64,000 bases of DNA from Smittium mucronatum. Taxonomy: Eukaryota; Kickxellomycota; Harpellomycetes; Harpellales; Legeriomycetaceae. A model generated the notes under the pieces. It made no database searches, was not told where the DNA came from, and worked only from the letters and a program-made list of their open reading frames with translations. Positions 1 through 14,410 of the stretch are shown here, one piece after another. The stretch covers positions 1-64,000 of the forward strand of contig LSSL01000830.1 of the NCBI GenBank assembly GCA_001953115.1. The letters run 5' to 3'. How positions within the stretch are numbered: position 1 is the first letter of the stretch; each line of letters opens with the position of its first letter. Made by a program: the position numbers and the translations under genes.

Positions 1-1245
1 TGTGGAGTGCGTCAAGGATGCCCGATATCTCTGATTCTGTTTGATTTCTATATCAACGATATTTTCCAGAATGTCCCATAATTATTAGTACCTGGTCTAT
101 CAGAGCGAGTTCCTGGGCCACTATTTGCTGATGACGCGGTTGTACTGGTTGATTCTACAGAAAATCTCCAAATTTCTTTGAACGCAATTACTGAATGGTC
201 AGATACTTGGGAAATATCCATTAATGCAGCGAAATGCGGAATAATGGCAGTTAATTGCATTTATGACACAGAAATGACTCTTCAAAGGAAAAACGTAGGA
301 ATAGCCAATCAATACACGTATCTTAGGTATAAAATGAACAGTAAATGGAATGCCTCAGATACTATAAAAAACAACAAGGATAAAGTTCAAATAGACTTTT
401 TCGCGGCTTATGGATTTTTAAACCAAAACGATGTGTTACTGGCACTAAAAATAAAATTTATCAACACAGTTCTCAGCCCGATTGGATGCTATGGAGGTGA
501 AACATTTGAAATGAGTGAAGCCAGATGCAAACCAATCCAATCAGTGATTGATAGAGCAATGAGATTGGTTGCAAAAGTAGGTAAAAATGCACCACTAGAA
601 CGCCTTAGGGAAGAATTGGGAATCAACCCGGTGTTCATAAGAACGAGTACTGCACGCGAGCGAGCGTACTAAAAATGGCCAACGTCAAAGACTTGGATTC
701 CCGACTTGATTAAGAACCCAATAACTGCGAAAAAGTCTACTTGGGTCACTGGATGCTCACGTTGGATCAAAAAATACTGTCATATTGGCGAAAAAGGACA
801 AACTGTCATCTCATTGGTCAATAGGAAAGAGAATAATAATCGCACCAAAATTAACCAATGGGCGATTCAGAGGAACATCAGAAACAAAGGAAGCTGGATA
901 ATCTTGCAGGCAATGCGTTCAGAAGTAAGAAAAGACCTTCAACATGTCAGAAAAATGAAAATAGGCAGTTTTTGGAATTCACTGAGACTTACCAACATAA
1001 AAATAATAGCAGAAAAGTTCAAAAAATTTCGCCCCTGTTGCGGAATAATAACTCCAGAAACTACTGATCATATCTTAATTGATTCCCCTAAATGGAAATC
1101 GGTTAGAAAAAATAAAATTGGAAGATTTATAGCCGAATCAACCAGTAATATTCGGGAAAGGCGAATACTCTCATCCAATGAAGTTCGGTTGGAACTAGTT
1201 GGAAAACTCCTTGGGGTGGAGAGGGGGGATCTAAAAAATCTATAG
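1..1245 (+). pseudogene. LINE (non-LTR retrotransposon) reverse transcriptase, 3' part, two in-frame stops
   Basis: Reading frame 1 from the first base gives the end of a non-LTR retrotransposon ORF2 protein, which copies element RNA into DNA at the target site. It opens with the RT finger/palm motif GVRQGCPIS (residues 2-10). About 25 residues later comes the catalytic box LFADDAVVL, with both aspartates kept. A thumb region follows, and then a cysteine/histidine end, RPCCG...ETTDHILIDSPKW. This resembles the usual C-x2-C...H...C knuckle of LINE proteins, but the last cysteine is replaced by serine. The frame is broken only by stops at 79-81 and 670-672; both later segments continue in the same frame to the stop at 1243-1245. 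The 5' part (endonuclease, first RT motifs) lies outside the window. There is no clear poly-A tail after the stop. The RT identity is secure; the clade is not determined. Confidence 0.9.
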
Positions 1246-4200
1246 GTTAACTTCATTATTATTTAATCCTACATATTAATTTATAATAATTAGAAAAAAT
1301 ACCCACCTAAATACACATCACTAAATTAAATAAACTATAGTATAGAAACGTTTCATGTTTAAAAAAACATAACAAGGTAAATCTTTTTTTTTTTTGAAAA
1401 ATTATTTATAATAAAGTTTTTTTTATATTCTTAATAAAATTTTAAATTGTATAAATAATTTGCGTATTTTCTATCTATAAGTAAACTAGATACTCAATAT
1501 GTTACTTTGACCTTTAAGTGAATTTGATCCAACTTAATCAAGTGGAATAATTATTTATCTTACCAATTAATATCTTTTTCTAATAAAACAAAGATTTTAT
1601 ATTATACCTATCTAGTGGTCTATCTCTGAAACACGTTTAATTAAATAGATTTATTACTTGTGATATAAATTAATAACTTATTTTTTTATACTAAATATTA
1701 TTTTATATTATTAATTTTTCCAATAAAATTTAAAAAAATAAGTTTCATTGGATTTTTTTCAAGTTTTTTTTACAAATTTTCTTCAAAAAACTTAACTAGT
1801 AATTTTTACAGTAAATGAAAAATATTGCATAACATATATATTTAATTTTGTGGATCAATAATATTCTTAATAACAAATTTTTGTTTTCTTCAAATTCTAT
1901 ATTCTTAAATAATTTTAATTTTTCGATAATTTTCATGTGACATAATTTGTAGTATTATATTCTTAAATTTGATTTTTGAAGCATAATAAAGAGTAATGTT
2001 GTTATGAAATAACAATTAATTGATTTTTTTATTTTGCATTTGAAATGTTGTAAAAGTCAATAAAATAAAATAAAATAAAAACTCTTCCTCCCCGTAAATT
2101 TTTTATTATAATATGTGCGTTCTATAACTCCTAACATTCTAAAAATGTAAAATAAGTCGTATTGAAGAAATTAAGCCAAAAAAATAAAAAATAAAGCTAA
2201 ATATTTTCAATTATAAGAAAATATATTTAAATCATATATAATTTAAAAATAGTTTTTTCTCTTCATTTAAATATTATATAATAACAGAAAAATAATGCAG
2301 TAGTTTTGGGCGAGTAATCATATTAATATATATACATATATATAAATTAACTTAATTGTTTTGCATATCATTGAAATATTTTTTTTTCATTTTATTATCA
2401 TTTGAATTATATTCAAATTTATTTCATCTATATTTGATTAAATTTCTAGAATAATTGGTTAAAATTATCATTGATTTATATTAATTATTAACTTTGGATT
2501 TAAATCAGCGTGTTTATAACCAACATTTAGATAATTTTTTCTAAAAAAATACGTAAAATAATTGCATTAATAGCATACAATATACTATTTAAATCAAATT
2601 GTAGATTGATTTTTTTAAAAAAATAAAAATCATAATAAAATTGTAATAATTTCATTCAACTTTTTAGAAATGAAAAAAATTAAATTTACTTTGACCAGAA
2701 TAAATCAAATTCTAGTTTTAAAATATTAGTTTTATATAATTTGAAAAAATTAAAATTTACGTCTATTTATCAAACATTTTAATTGGTGAAAATAATAATA
2801 ATTGATTTTCATAAATATATTAGATCGAATCCATTAAAGAATCGAAATAAATATTCGAGCATCAAATATAAGTTCTATGTATATATTATGTGTTTTTGAT
2901 TTACAGATGATTTTGATTATTTTTTGGTGATTTTGATACTTAATTGGGTTTAATTATTCTTTAGTTACTGTGGCATTGAGTGATATTTAGTTAGTAATTA
3001 TTTTATTATATTTTAAATCGTTATATTAATTTAATTTAAGATAATATAACGATTAAAAATTTTAGTCAAATTTTTACTTGGAATAATAAATAAACATAAA
3101 AAACCTATTATAAATTGGGATTTATTGTCGCTGCAGAGTACTTTTTACCATGATAGTTTACCCTCAGTTACAAGTTATCACAATATAATTTTATCAAACT
3201 TTTGATATCGGTATTAATATAAAATTTTATATTTTAAAAATTCAAGTATAATTTTAATTTTAAATATCTGAACAAATTAAAATAAATCTAATTGAAAATT
3301 TAAGATTTTTAATTCAAAATTATTAAAAATTTTAAATTGTAAAGCTTTTCATTATAAATATTATTCCAAATAAATCTCATTTTATATGGCTTAGTATTTA
3401 TTTATAACAATAATAAATCTAAATTATTCAGAAAAAGGTACTTTTGGTACATAAAATCAATTTTCTGTTAAAATCCGAGATCTTTTTATGTATAATATGA
3501 CTTTATATTTATAAAATGTGAAAATATATAAAAATTATTCTAAATTTTCAAAAATAAGAAACCAAAATTGAAATTATAAACATTAGCTGTATGAAATTGA
3601 TATAAAAAGAAATTTAGTTTAGAATTTTAAAGCTGATCTGAAAAATAAAACTTATCTGTGATTTCATATTAAAAAATATAAGGTTATGATAAAATTAAGA
3701 ATTTTTTTCTAATTTAACTAAAGCACCCTTATATCACACGATTTTATCTATAATTTACACATAATTGCTTATAAAATAAGATAAATATATATAATAAGTG
3801 CCATTTTATTTAAAATAAGATGGTAAATAAGAATTTCATATACCCTTCAGATTTTGGTTAAGTTTTTTATCTTTATAAAAAGATGTGACTAAAAAACTGA
3901 ATTTTTTTATTAGTTTTAAAATATTTTTTTGGAGTTATTTATTTTTAACATTTGATTATTATAGAGGCTCTAAAGCTTGTTTTATTTTAAACGGGTATTA
4001 TATTTTATATTAAAACAAAACTTATTCAACATATAAAGATAACTTAATAATTTAATTTTATATTATATTCAGATTTGATGTTTCACAATACACAAATAAT
4101 TATATTTCGTTTTAATTTTAATACTAAGAGTTTTAGATTATGTAAAATAGGCTTAATCCTAGATTTATACTAGTGAAAACCCCTAATTTTCCTAGGGTTT

Positions 4201-7200
4201 TTATAAAAAAAACGTTGAATACACGTATTAATTTATTGATATTAACAAATTTCAGAGTCTAGTCTTTATACAACAAAAATCAAATATTTTTACACAAAAA
4301 TACACCTCATAATTGGGGTTCCAATCACATAATCACATAATCAAATTACAAATAAAAATTTATTAGAAAAAAAGGATTAATTAATTGAGCTTTTTCTCCA
4401 CAAAAATTCTGCAGAAAATTCAGGATCAAAATAAATTGGAAATCAAAATAACTTGAAATAAAAACCAGATACAACATATATATATTAAATATTTATTTAG
4501 GGTAAAATTTATTTAATAATTGAATTTTATTATTATTTTATTAATATTTGGTTTTACAGATATTTCACGGTTATGATTTTTTTTTTGAAATTTATAACGA
4601 TTAATTGGAAATCAACGTTTATTATCGATTATTTATCCATTTTCACTGATACTTTTGGTTTTAAAAACTTCCATTAGATATATTCCATAAAAACGGTATT
4701 TTATAAGAAACTGACAAGTTAATCATATATTACAGAATCTATTGACTCCTGAAAAAATTATAATTATTATTAATGAAGTTGAGGCTTATTTTAGTTAATG
4801 AAAATAAAATAAAATTATCAATGAAAAATATTTTTCATGTTCTATTTATAAATTAATGTTAATATTTATGATAATTTTTTTGTAATTTTGTTTTTCCGTT
4901 TATTATTTTCTAAATAATATAACAGAAAGACCCAATTTTATGAAAAATAAACTCATTTTTTAATAAAATTATTGATATCTAAATATTAAATTTTTTTTAA
5001 ATATTAATTTTATTTATCTAAAAAAATAATTTTCAAACTCTTATTGTTTTTTTTTTTTTAGATAAATATGACAGGAAATAAATGAAAGAATATTTCAATA
5101 AAAAAAATTATTGAAACCTCATTTATATAATCAGGATTTTTTATAAAAAAATTATACTTGGAATAAAAGAAAAAACTAAATTTTATAACAAAAAAAACAT
5201 TCCTTATAATGGAAAAAAGCAGAGTTTTCCATTTTTTTTATTAAATTTGAATAAATTTCCCCTTAAAAAGTTTTTCATTGCAATTTTAATCATGTTTTAT
5301 CTTTTGATATTCAATATAAAATACTTAATTTTTATATAAGTTTTGTGGGATATTTGGCTAGAATTATAAAAAAATTGAAATAAGAAAGCTTTTTGAAGAT
5401 TTTTTTTTCCTTTTTAAAGTTTTGGTTTTGAATATATATATAATGAATACACATAAAATTTGCTTTTAAATTTAAATTTAAATATTAAGTATTAAAATTT
5501 CTCAAATATAGATCTTTTAATCAATGAAAAAAATATCTATGAGGCTTTTTTTGGAATAAATATCTTTCCGAATTTTAATAAAATTATATTCCATATTTTC
5601 ATTTGAAACTGAAAATATCTGTTTATACATATATATAGTTTTTATGAAGTTTTATTGGAGATAAACTTGAAAATTTTCAAAAAAATTGTGTAAGTGATAT
5701 TAAAATATTATTTATTGAATATGTTAAAACTCATAATAAATAAAATTTGAATTGATAATTTTTAAAAAAAAAACATGATTGATTATAGTTACAGTCAGTA
5801 AAGTGTAATTTTTATTTTGAATATTCTTTTCTTCAAAATTTTTTTTGAAAGCTTTCCGTGTATTGAATATGAACTTGTATCATAATTTCAATTATAAAGC
5901 TCGCTTCTGTCAAAAAGAGATGATTTCGATATAATTTATTTTTCGAAAAAATATTATGGAAAGTATTATCTAAATTCTTTATGCTCTCATGATATAATTA
6001 ATTTTAAAAAAAGATGAACTTTTAAAGTCTGAATTTTTGTTTTAGGATCTATATTCAATAGTGTAGTCACTTCTTAAAAAGCGGAGCATGTCCCTATTTA
6101 AAATTATATTTGAAAGCGCCCCATTATATGTGTATTGTGACTATTGAGGCTGAAATGAGTTCTAAATATTATTATATGTATGATTTATAGGAAAAATGTA
6201 ATAATATCAATTTTTTTATTTTTAATTAAACGACTATAAATATAACCATGAAGTTTTTTTTTGTTTTTGAAAAGACTAGTGTAAAATTTCGATTTATTTT
6301 TTACGAAAATCTAATATATAGCTTTGCAATATATTATTGAATTTGATTTTTATTTTGTTTTATTGAGAGTATCTTATATTGGATAAAAAATTACTAAAAA
6401 AATTTAGACAAAATTTTTATTCGAATTTTTTCTTTTAAAAAAGAGATATTTTTATACTGATTTATGGGTTAAATTTTATGTAAAATATATTTTAAATTAA
6501 AATTTAGCTATATATTAAACTTATAAATTTTTATGGATTATAAAATGAGAGTTATTAGTTTCAATTTTATCCTAAATTTAATTAATTTATATGTAACATT
6601 CTCATTTAAATACATTTTTGTGTACATATTTTACCGATTTTTTCAAAATTTGTTTTTCTAAGGGTTTTTTCGTCTGGAGATTTCTTTTTTTTTTTTTCGT
6701 TTTGGATAATTCATGGAGCTTTTTAGGTAAAAACTTCTAATAATTCATACACAGATTTTCAGTGGGACTTTTACTCTGGTTTTTTTCAAAGTAATTTTAT
6801 GAATTTTAAATAAAAATCTGCCAATAATATTTATTCTTGAAATTTTGATTGAGATTTTTCTCTACTTCGGTCAAAATAATTTCTGAACAATTTTTAGTAA
6901 AAATATTCAAATTACTTAGTCAAATTTTATTTTCATTGTTTTGACCAGTATCTTTGGTCAAAATATTTTACATCATTTAACCCCGATTTCGGAAAGCTTT
7001 ATTAACTTTTTTATCCTCAATCAGTTCTAAGATTTGCATCATTATGTTTCAAAAATATCTCTTATATTTAATATCAATAATTATTATACTAACTTTATCC
7101 ATTTACTAGTAAATAAATATCACCACAAAAAAAGAGTTTCTTGTTAAATTTCGATACAGTAAACGAAATAAAGGAACAAAAAAAATCATATTTGCAGAAC

Positions 7201-9144
7201 ATATTTCAATAATAGCCTTGGTAACCAAAATTCGTAGTTTTATGAAAATTAATTGTATAAATTTCGGATAGCCAGGTTGTTATAGCTTAAAATAATCCAA
7301 ACCTTAGAAAATCCTATAATAGTTGCCCTTAAACCTCATCATATACATCTGAATATTTCCATGAGGCTAAGAATTAAAAAATATATCTCCCCCCAAAAAA
7401 AGAAAAAAATAATAATACACTGGTATAATTAATTTTTTGAAATTTTTTTATAATTATTATAGACACTAGGGATGTTACAAAAGTACCTCCGCCTTGACTT
7501 TCGTTGAAAATATTAGAAAAATTAACCTTAATTTTATATAACTAACTCAAATTTCTATTACATCCTCAAAAAAAGAAAAAAGTTAAAAGAAAATTTATGC
7601 TTTGAAATTTATCAATATTAAAATAGCGTTATTTATAAAATAATAAATTTTGAACTTATAAATAAAAATCATTAATATTTTGTATTTATTTTGAAATAAT
7701 TCCATTACTTAGTATGTTATTTTATTAACTCTGGTACTTTTTATAATATTTCATGCTTTTGAATATTATGGAAATTCAATGGACATTGAAACTTGAAATT
7801 ATGGTAAATATTTCTTTTAATTTATGTAATAAAATATTTTTTTGGATAATAAATGGTTTTTTAAATACTAAATCACTTTAATACCAATTAAGTATAAAAG
7901 AATATTGAAAGTGGCATATCTCAGATCTTTTTAAAGATCTGGAAAAGAGTTTTATCTTATTTTTTTGGAATTTTTAAATTTTAATATCTCATTTTTGGAA
8001 AAAAAAAATCTATACATTAATAGTATTCTTTTTTTAATGAAACCTTGTTATAAATTTTTAAGGAAAATATCCTATCAAAAAAATTTTTTCATTGCACTGA
8101 TTTTAAATTATATTTTATGTTTTATTTATCTATTTTGAGAAAGAGGAAAATACATTGGAGTCAAAAATTATGCTAAAATATTTTTCACCGACATTTATCT
8201 TCAGTTATTAATAAAAAAATTTCCTAACCCAGTCGTATATACCTTTAAGAAGATGAAATTGTATTTTTTGATCTATAGAAAATATTTTATTATCTGCTAG
8301 AACATTTATTTATAGAAAAATTATGATTACAAGTTATTTTAACTTTCTACTATATTAAATTAGTATATTGAAATTTATGGAAATTTTATTATTTTTTCTC
8401 TAAAATATTTAAACCTAGCCTTGTGGGTTTTTCGTCAAAAAATTAATATGATATCAATTAACTAAATTGTAGAAGAATATAATTTTTTTGATTTTTACAG
8501 TAAATTTGAGATTAATATATAATAATTATTATTATTTATTCTGATATATTAAAATTTTGCATTGATAATTATAAAATATTAATAATTGCTTCTAATTGAA
8601 ATTAAATACAAGTTTAGATTTTTCTTCACTTATTTTTCATTCACTTTTAATATTTTGGCGAGTTTTATTAATGATTTATCAAATTTTTGTTGGGAATTAT
8701 TTTAAAGAGGCTGAATTATTTTGCTTCACTTTCAAAAAAAAAAAATAATATCTTGAGCTTTGGATCTCTTTGATGAAGAGTCAAAAAATGGATATAATGC
8801 TAAACGAATTAATATGAAATTTCTTATTCTCCTAATCATGATTAACTAGAGTTTTATATTATATTTATTAGCTAATATAGAATATAAGATTTTTTTTAAA
8901 ATTCCTATACCTAATTATACTGAAGTTTATTTTTGTAATTATTTCATAAATTTTATTTTCTATAAAGAAAAAATTCATTATTTATTTATATTTTTTATTT
9001 AAATAGATTTTAATCAAGCTTTTTGTGATAAATTAAATAATGTAACCTGAATTAATGTGACAATTTTTTAGATATATTTAAACTCAAATTAAATTAAAAT
9101 GGAATATCTGAGGATTATTAAAGCATAATTAGGGGTTATAAGTG

Positions 9145-9168
9145 AATTAAATTAAATTAAATTAAATA
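9145..9168. repeat. AAATT tandem repeat
   Basis: Four to five tandem copies of a 5-base unit (AATTA register) in AT-rich spacer. Confidence 0.8.
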
Positions 9169-10035
9169 AGAAGCTTTAATTCTTTCTTAATTTCATTTCA
9201 GAGATTAATTGGAAAATATTCATCCTTAGCAGCGAAAAAAATGTTATAAAATCTAATGATTATATAATGAAAAAATAAGGGCGCTCCAATTATTTTAATA
9301 TTAAAATGGTAATATATATAAATAAGGCTATTCATGTATACAAATATAAATATATATTTTAAATTTTCATAGAAAAAACTATGATGGAAAAGAAAGATAT
9401 CTTTTAAAAAAATTGTCAAATTCTGGTCTTTAAAATAATTTTACTTAACCCTTAGAAATTTAAATGTGTTTAAAATGGATTCTGCTTTATTTAAGATAAA
9501 TATTAAGCTAAGAAAGATGATAAATATCCGAAATGAAAATTATTAAAGATAAAATAATCGGTCAATGATAATTTTTTCGATTTTTTTTAGAGTAATTACT
9601 GTATAATTATTAAAATTTATATTGGTTAAACTTGATTTTATGTAGAAAAATAAATACATGGAAAATCTTCCATATACTTTTTTTGAAAATTCAAGCTAAA
9701 TTAATGGCTAAATAATCCAGTAAAATCAAATTTCTCTATATAAGCAACTATTTTTACTTTTGTGAAATAGTATTGTTTAATTTTTTTATAAAACTGAGCA
9801 TTATAAAAATTTAAAATATATAAAAATAAAACTCGTAAGGTTATTAAAATTATTTTAATGCTAATGAAGCCGATTAAAAAAGTGGACGATTTCTTATTGA
9901 AAAATTATGTTGGACAGAAACTTGTTAATAATGTATTAATTTTGTTTTTTTGTAAGAAAAATCAGTTTAATATATATTCCAAAATTATAATACAGCCGAT
10001 TTTACATGCGAATTTTCTATTTTTTTAAATTTTTT

Positions 10036-10071
10036 ATAAATCTGATAAATCTGATAAATCTGATAAATCTG
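10036..10071. repeat. 9-base minisatellite, 4 perfect copies
   Basis: The unit ATAAATCTG is repeated four times without a mismatch. The flanks (an A/T run before, AAATCGCAT after) do not continue the pattern. The perfect copies suggest a recent expansion. Confidence 0.9.
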
Positions 10072-13000
10072 AAATCGCATTTATTTCATTCGTATTTTTT
10101 TGTTTTATATAATTATTTTTATATAATTTTAAATATACTTTCCAGAATTTTACTGTAAGTTTTTTTGTAGGAAATTATGACTTATTTTGAGAACACGCGC
10201 ATACATATCTATTTCTAAAAAATAAAAAGTTTATAATGATCGGTTCTTTGCATAGGTAACTACTCAAAATAAAATCATTGTAATTCTGGTTTATCATATA
10301 AGCAGAGCTAAGCTAAAATTGATTTGCTTAATACGTGAAATTTATATCAATATTTAAATTATTTTCACCATATTTACTAATAGTCCACCAAAAAAATTAT
10401 TTAAAAATAAATATATTGTTATCAACTAATGAAAATTGTGTTTATTTATTTTATAAAAATATTTAAAATATTGATTTTTTTTTTCAATAATTTTATTAAA
10501 AATCATATTTTTTATTAGATATAAAATGTTTTTTCTAAAGGAAATGCTTTATTGGATTTATTTTTGGGATTTTAGATAAATAATCAAAGAATAAATTCAT
10601 TTTGATTTTTTTCGATTACCATATCTCATTAATCACGAAAAAATATATAATTATATGTTGAAAAACTGTCTTGGAATATTTAAATCTATCTTGGACTAAA
10701 TTAATTGTTTTCATTTAGGCAAATGGATGTTATAAATATTTTTATGTATCAAATGTAGAATAAATTTTATCAAGAAAAATTTTTAAAATTTTTAATTGAT
10801 AATAAATATAAGTACCGAAAATTTAAATTTAATTTAGTTAAAATTAAATATGAGTATATGTAAAGTTAGAAGTATTTATACAAAAAAATACGTGGTTTTA
10901 CACAAAATTAGATAATTATACACAAATTATGTACTTATACACAGATTTTTTTGGCCAATATATTCCCTTAAATACTCAGCATTTATCGACAAAACACAAG
11001 AACTATTTTTATTTGACGGTTTTTTTAATTTAATTATATGAACGATTTTTTTTTATTGCAGATTACTTTATCTATAAAAGTAATAGGCCAACTCGACATT
11101 CAATACTATTTCATGTGATTTAAAGTTTTATTTTATAGATTCCATAATTTTTTTGCACCCACGTTATCAATTACAACCGCTTTAGATGTTAATGCATTTT
11201 ATTTTAGCTACATGCGGTTCAATTAAACCTTTAAAATTTTCTAATTAGGAAAGCAGCAAAATTTTATAGAAAATTATCTGGATTTGGAGAAACCCCAATA
11301 AAGTAACTTTGGAATAATTTATCGCATTAGAAATTATTAGATTAAATATAACGGTCAAACAAAAAGAGCTCTTATATTTTGTGTATGAATAAGGAATATT
11401 TAAGGTATTTTATCGGTCAAAAAAGAAATTTTTTGTAATAGTGCATATTTTGTGTATACTTGCCTAATTTCGTGTGCATTCGCGTGGTTTTGTGTATAAA
11501 TACTTTTGATCGTATAAATAATATCCCCACTAAATTTTCTACCGGCTGATGCCAATAAAAAATTGATATCACAAAAAATTTAATTTTAAATATGTGAACA
11601 TGTGTTTTTTAGGAAATTAAAATTAAAATTGAATTAAATCAATAAAATATAAGAGATTTGAAAAAGAATCAATAAATTTTTAAAAGTGGTTTAGAGGTGA
11701 CTATCAAATTGAAAAATAAAATAAAAACAAATTTGAAATTTTAATAATATTGATCTGATGGTTTAAAATACTTGTATAGATATAAGTGTTCAAATAATAA
11801 ATTTATAAAAATATTTAAAATGATCTAAAAGGATTATAAAAAACTCCTGAGTTTTACATATTTTAAGGGTAGGTATATGAAATTGCATTAATAATTTATA
11901 ATACCATATTTGAACTATGAGTGTTCTTAGAATAATATATCCTTATTTATAAATAAACCATCTTTTGGTGAAGTAGGGAATGCTTATAGTAAAACTCACC
12001 CCGACCCCCACCCGCAATTTAGATCTTTTGATTTTATTTCCCTATTTAAATATTATAGGTTTTTTAAATTTTCAATTCTTATTTTAAATAAAAAGACACT
12101 TTTTTATAAATTTTACATTAGATTTTTGCAGAATGTATATATTTCCAATATTGTCTATGAATTTTAAAAAAAATTTAATAAAAACCTACATTATTTAAGT
12201 ATAATTATATTTTCAAGAATTTTGGTTGTAAAATTATCATTATAAATCCGCTATTTTATTGCATCTTTTTTATAAGAAACCCAATTTCATGATTGATATA
12301 TTGGAATTTTAATTTTTATATCATAAAAAAATAAATTCATATTATTTTTAAATATTAATAACACTTAGTTTATTTAATGTGTCAACTTGATATACCTAAA
12401 AAAAATCTTTTCGATTAAGCAGATGATTTTTTTTGATCTAATAAAAAATTTTGTTTTTATTATCAGCTATATATGTAGAGAATTTGTACTGAAAAAATTA
12501 AAGTAAATAAAGTCGGTTTCAGATATACTTGGAAAGTATTTTTATCTTGTTTTATTCAGTTTATTTCGGATTTTTTGAGTTTGCTGATAGTAATTTAGAT
12601 ATATATTCAAAGGAAAATTAACCATTTCCGTTTGGTGTTTATATTTCCAATTATTTCGCCAAAGAAAAATGATCTCTGTATTTGTGAATACTTAGACCTA
12701 AGTCTTTATATACAAAGAGAACTATTAATAATAGAAGTTTACAAAGAAAGTTGTTGGAATTAATATTTTACAAAAGCGTCTATTTTTATTATTTTTTTAC
12801 AAAGAGTTTAAATATAATTAGCACTTTACACGTATGCTTAAGTCTATTTAATCTCCCTGTACAAAGAATACATAGTAAATGGTCATTTCGTGATACTTAA
12901 TTCATAGCTTATAAAATTTATATCAGTTAGAATTTTAGCAGTTAATAATATATATACGGGAATAAATAGAGGAATTTTCCCTATCATTTTTGGGGATTCC

Positions 13001-13318
13001 TTAGTGAGTTTTACTAAAATAAATAAAATTGCTATTACAACGACAAAACACTATTTTCTATTAAATATTTAAATTTTTTGAATAAGGTCAAATAAACTTT
13101 TTTTTGATAATTTATATTTTTTTGAATTTTCTTATAGTTTTATATTTCTAATAAAGTTTTCTAGGGTTTCTAAAATTTGTATTTTTTCAACTAATAGGAC
13201 ATAAATAACTTGTTTTTTTTAGAGAACAAGATATTCTTTTTTTTAAATTCCACATTACAAACTTTACAAATGGTTTTTTTTTATTTCTATTATTAATATT
13301 TTGTAATTATATGAGTTT

Positions 13319-13759
13319 TTGATTAAAGGGTTTCCTGATGAAGAAAATTTTGAAAATAAAAAATCGAAAATTTTGGAACTTTTTAAAAATTCCGGTTTCA
13401 CTTATTCATTATATGCATTAAAACGGGTTTTATATAACTACTATTTTTATATGGAAAAAGCAAAAAGATTTCAAGTTTTTTATTATTATTGTTTTTTATT
13501 AATCCTGTTCATAGTATGCCATAATTGGAATCTCATTATTCATATAGCTTTATTTCGTTTAAATCTAACTTTAATCTTAACCGAAAAATACCTCAAACAA
13601 TCACATATTTTGCAAAATTTATTTAACGTCTGCTATTTCAATTTTAAGAACTTAAAAAATTTCATAATTTTATTAGCTGGTAGTTTGTTGAAAAATAATT
13701 TGGCCTATGTGGTGATAACATCTTCTATAAAAAAATCTACAATTATTGAATCGTGTTAA
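13319..13759 (+). other. Unassigned 146-codon open frame, hydrophobic
   Basis: An open frame of 146 codons that ends with TAA at 13757-13759. In sequence this AT-rich, stop codons should fall about every ten codons, so a run this long is hard to get by chance. The translation starts with a charged stretch (KGFPDEENFENKKSK). It then has hydrophobic segments around residues 53-75 (YYYCFLLILFIVC) and 117-125. The first codon is not ATG; a later in-frame ATG lies at about 13451. I recognise no family. It could be a gene, an exon or an element remnant. Confidence 0.2.
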
Positions 13760-14410
13760 ATTTCAATCTTATTTACTTATATAAAAATTTTATTTTCATT
13801 TAAAAAAATATTACATAAATTTTTAATTTTTTTTAAATGTTTAGTATAAATTTAATATATATTGACAATATTTTGATTAATCTATAGAAAAACCACGAGC
13901 TATGTTCATAAACACAGCAATAATATCCTAGAAAAAAAAACAAAAAATTTAATTTAATTATCATTTTTTTTCATTTCCATAAAAGATAATAGTTATTTTC
14001 AAATTTTATAAATGCTAAATCAACCAATATAGAAAGCCAAAAATATTCTAAAAATATTCGGATAATTTATTCCTGTAAAAATCATATAATATTAATTTAT
14101 TATACCCAAAAAAAATACTTTTTCGAAAATCTCACCTTTTTATAAAATTTAAAACATCTTTAAAACAATTTTTTTTGATTTTTTCGATCGAAGTTATCAT
14201 TATTTTGCAATGATGAAATCTTTAGAAAAATGTAATAAAAAATACAATATTCTTTTTTAATAATTTTTTTTATATAATTTAAAAGTTCCGCATATTTTTT
14301 AATAAAATAGACATAATAATTTTTTACCTGCCATTTTTTCCTTATTTTTGTATAATATATACATTTAATGCTTTTTCTAATATATTAATACACTGTTAAT
14401 CTAACCAGAC
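13760..14410. other. AT-rich spacer
   Basis: Homopolymer-rich AT sequence between an unexplained open frame and the first SINE-like repeat copy. Nothing else is recognisable. Confidence 0.5.

Larger units (their letters stand above)
1246..13318. other. Long AT-rich spacer, no gene recognised
   Basis: About 12 kb of strongly AT-rich sequence, dense in stop codons in all frames and rich in A and T homopolymers. I found no coding region with recognisable motifs, no tRNA and no clear element. It contains short tandem repeats (listed separately), a small imperfect hairpin at about 4176-4202 (AAAACCC...GGGTTTT arms), and a C-rich patch at about 11999-12017. Confidence 0.6.

Noticed and set aside
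858..1256. Open frames of 69 codons (+) and 62 codons (-)
   Set aside because: Out-of-frame shadows of the LINE reverse transcriptase.
6110..6140. GAAAGCGCCCCATTATATG, similar to part of the 288-base repeat
   Set aside because: Only about 20 bases match, and the flanks do not align with the other copies.
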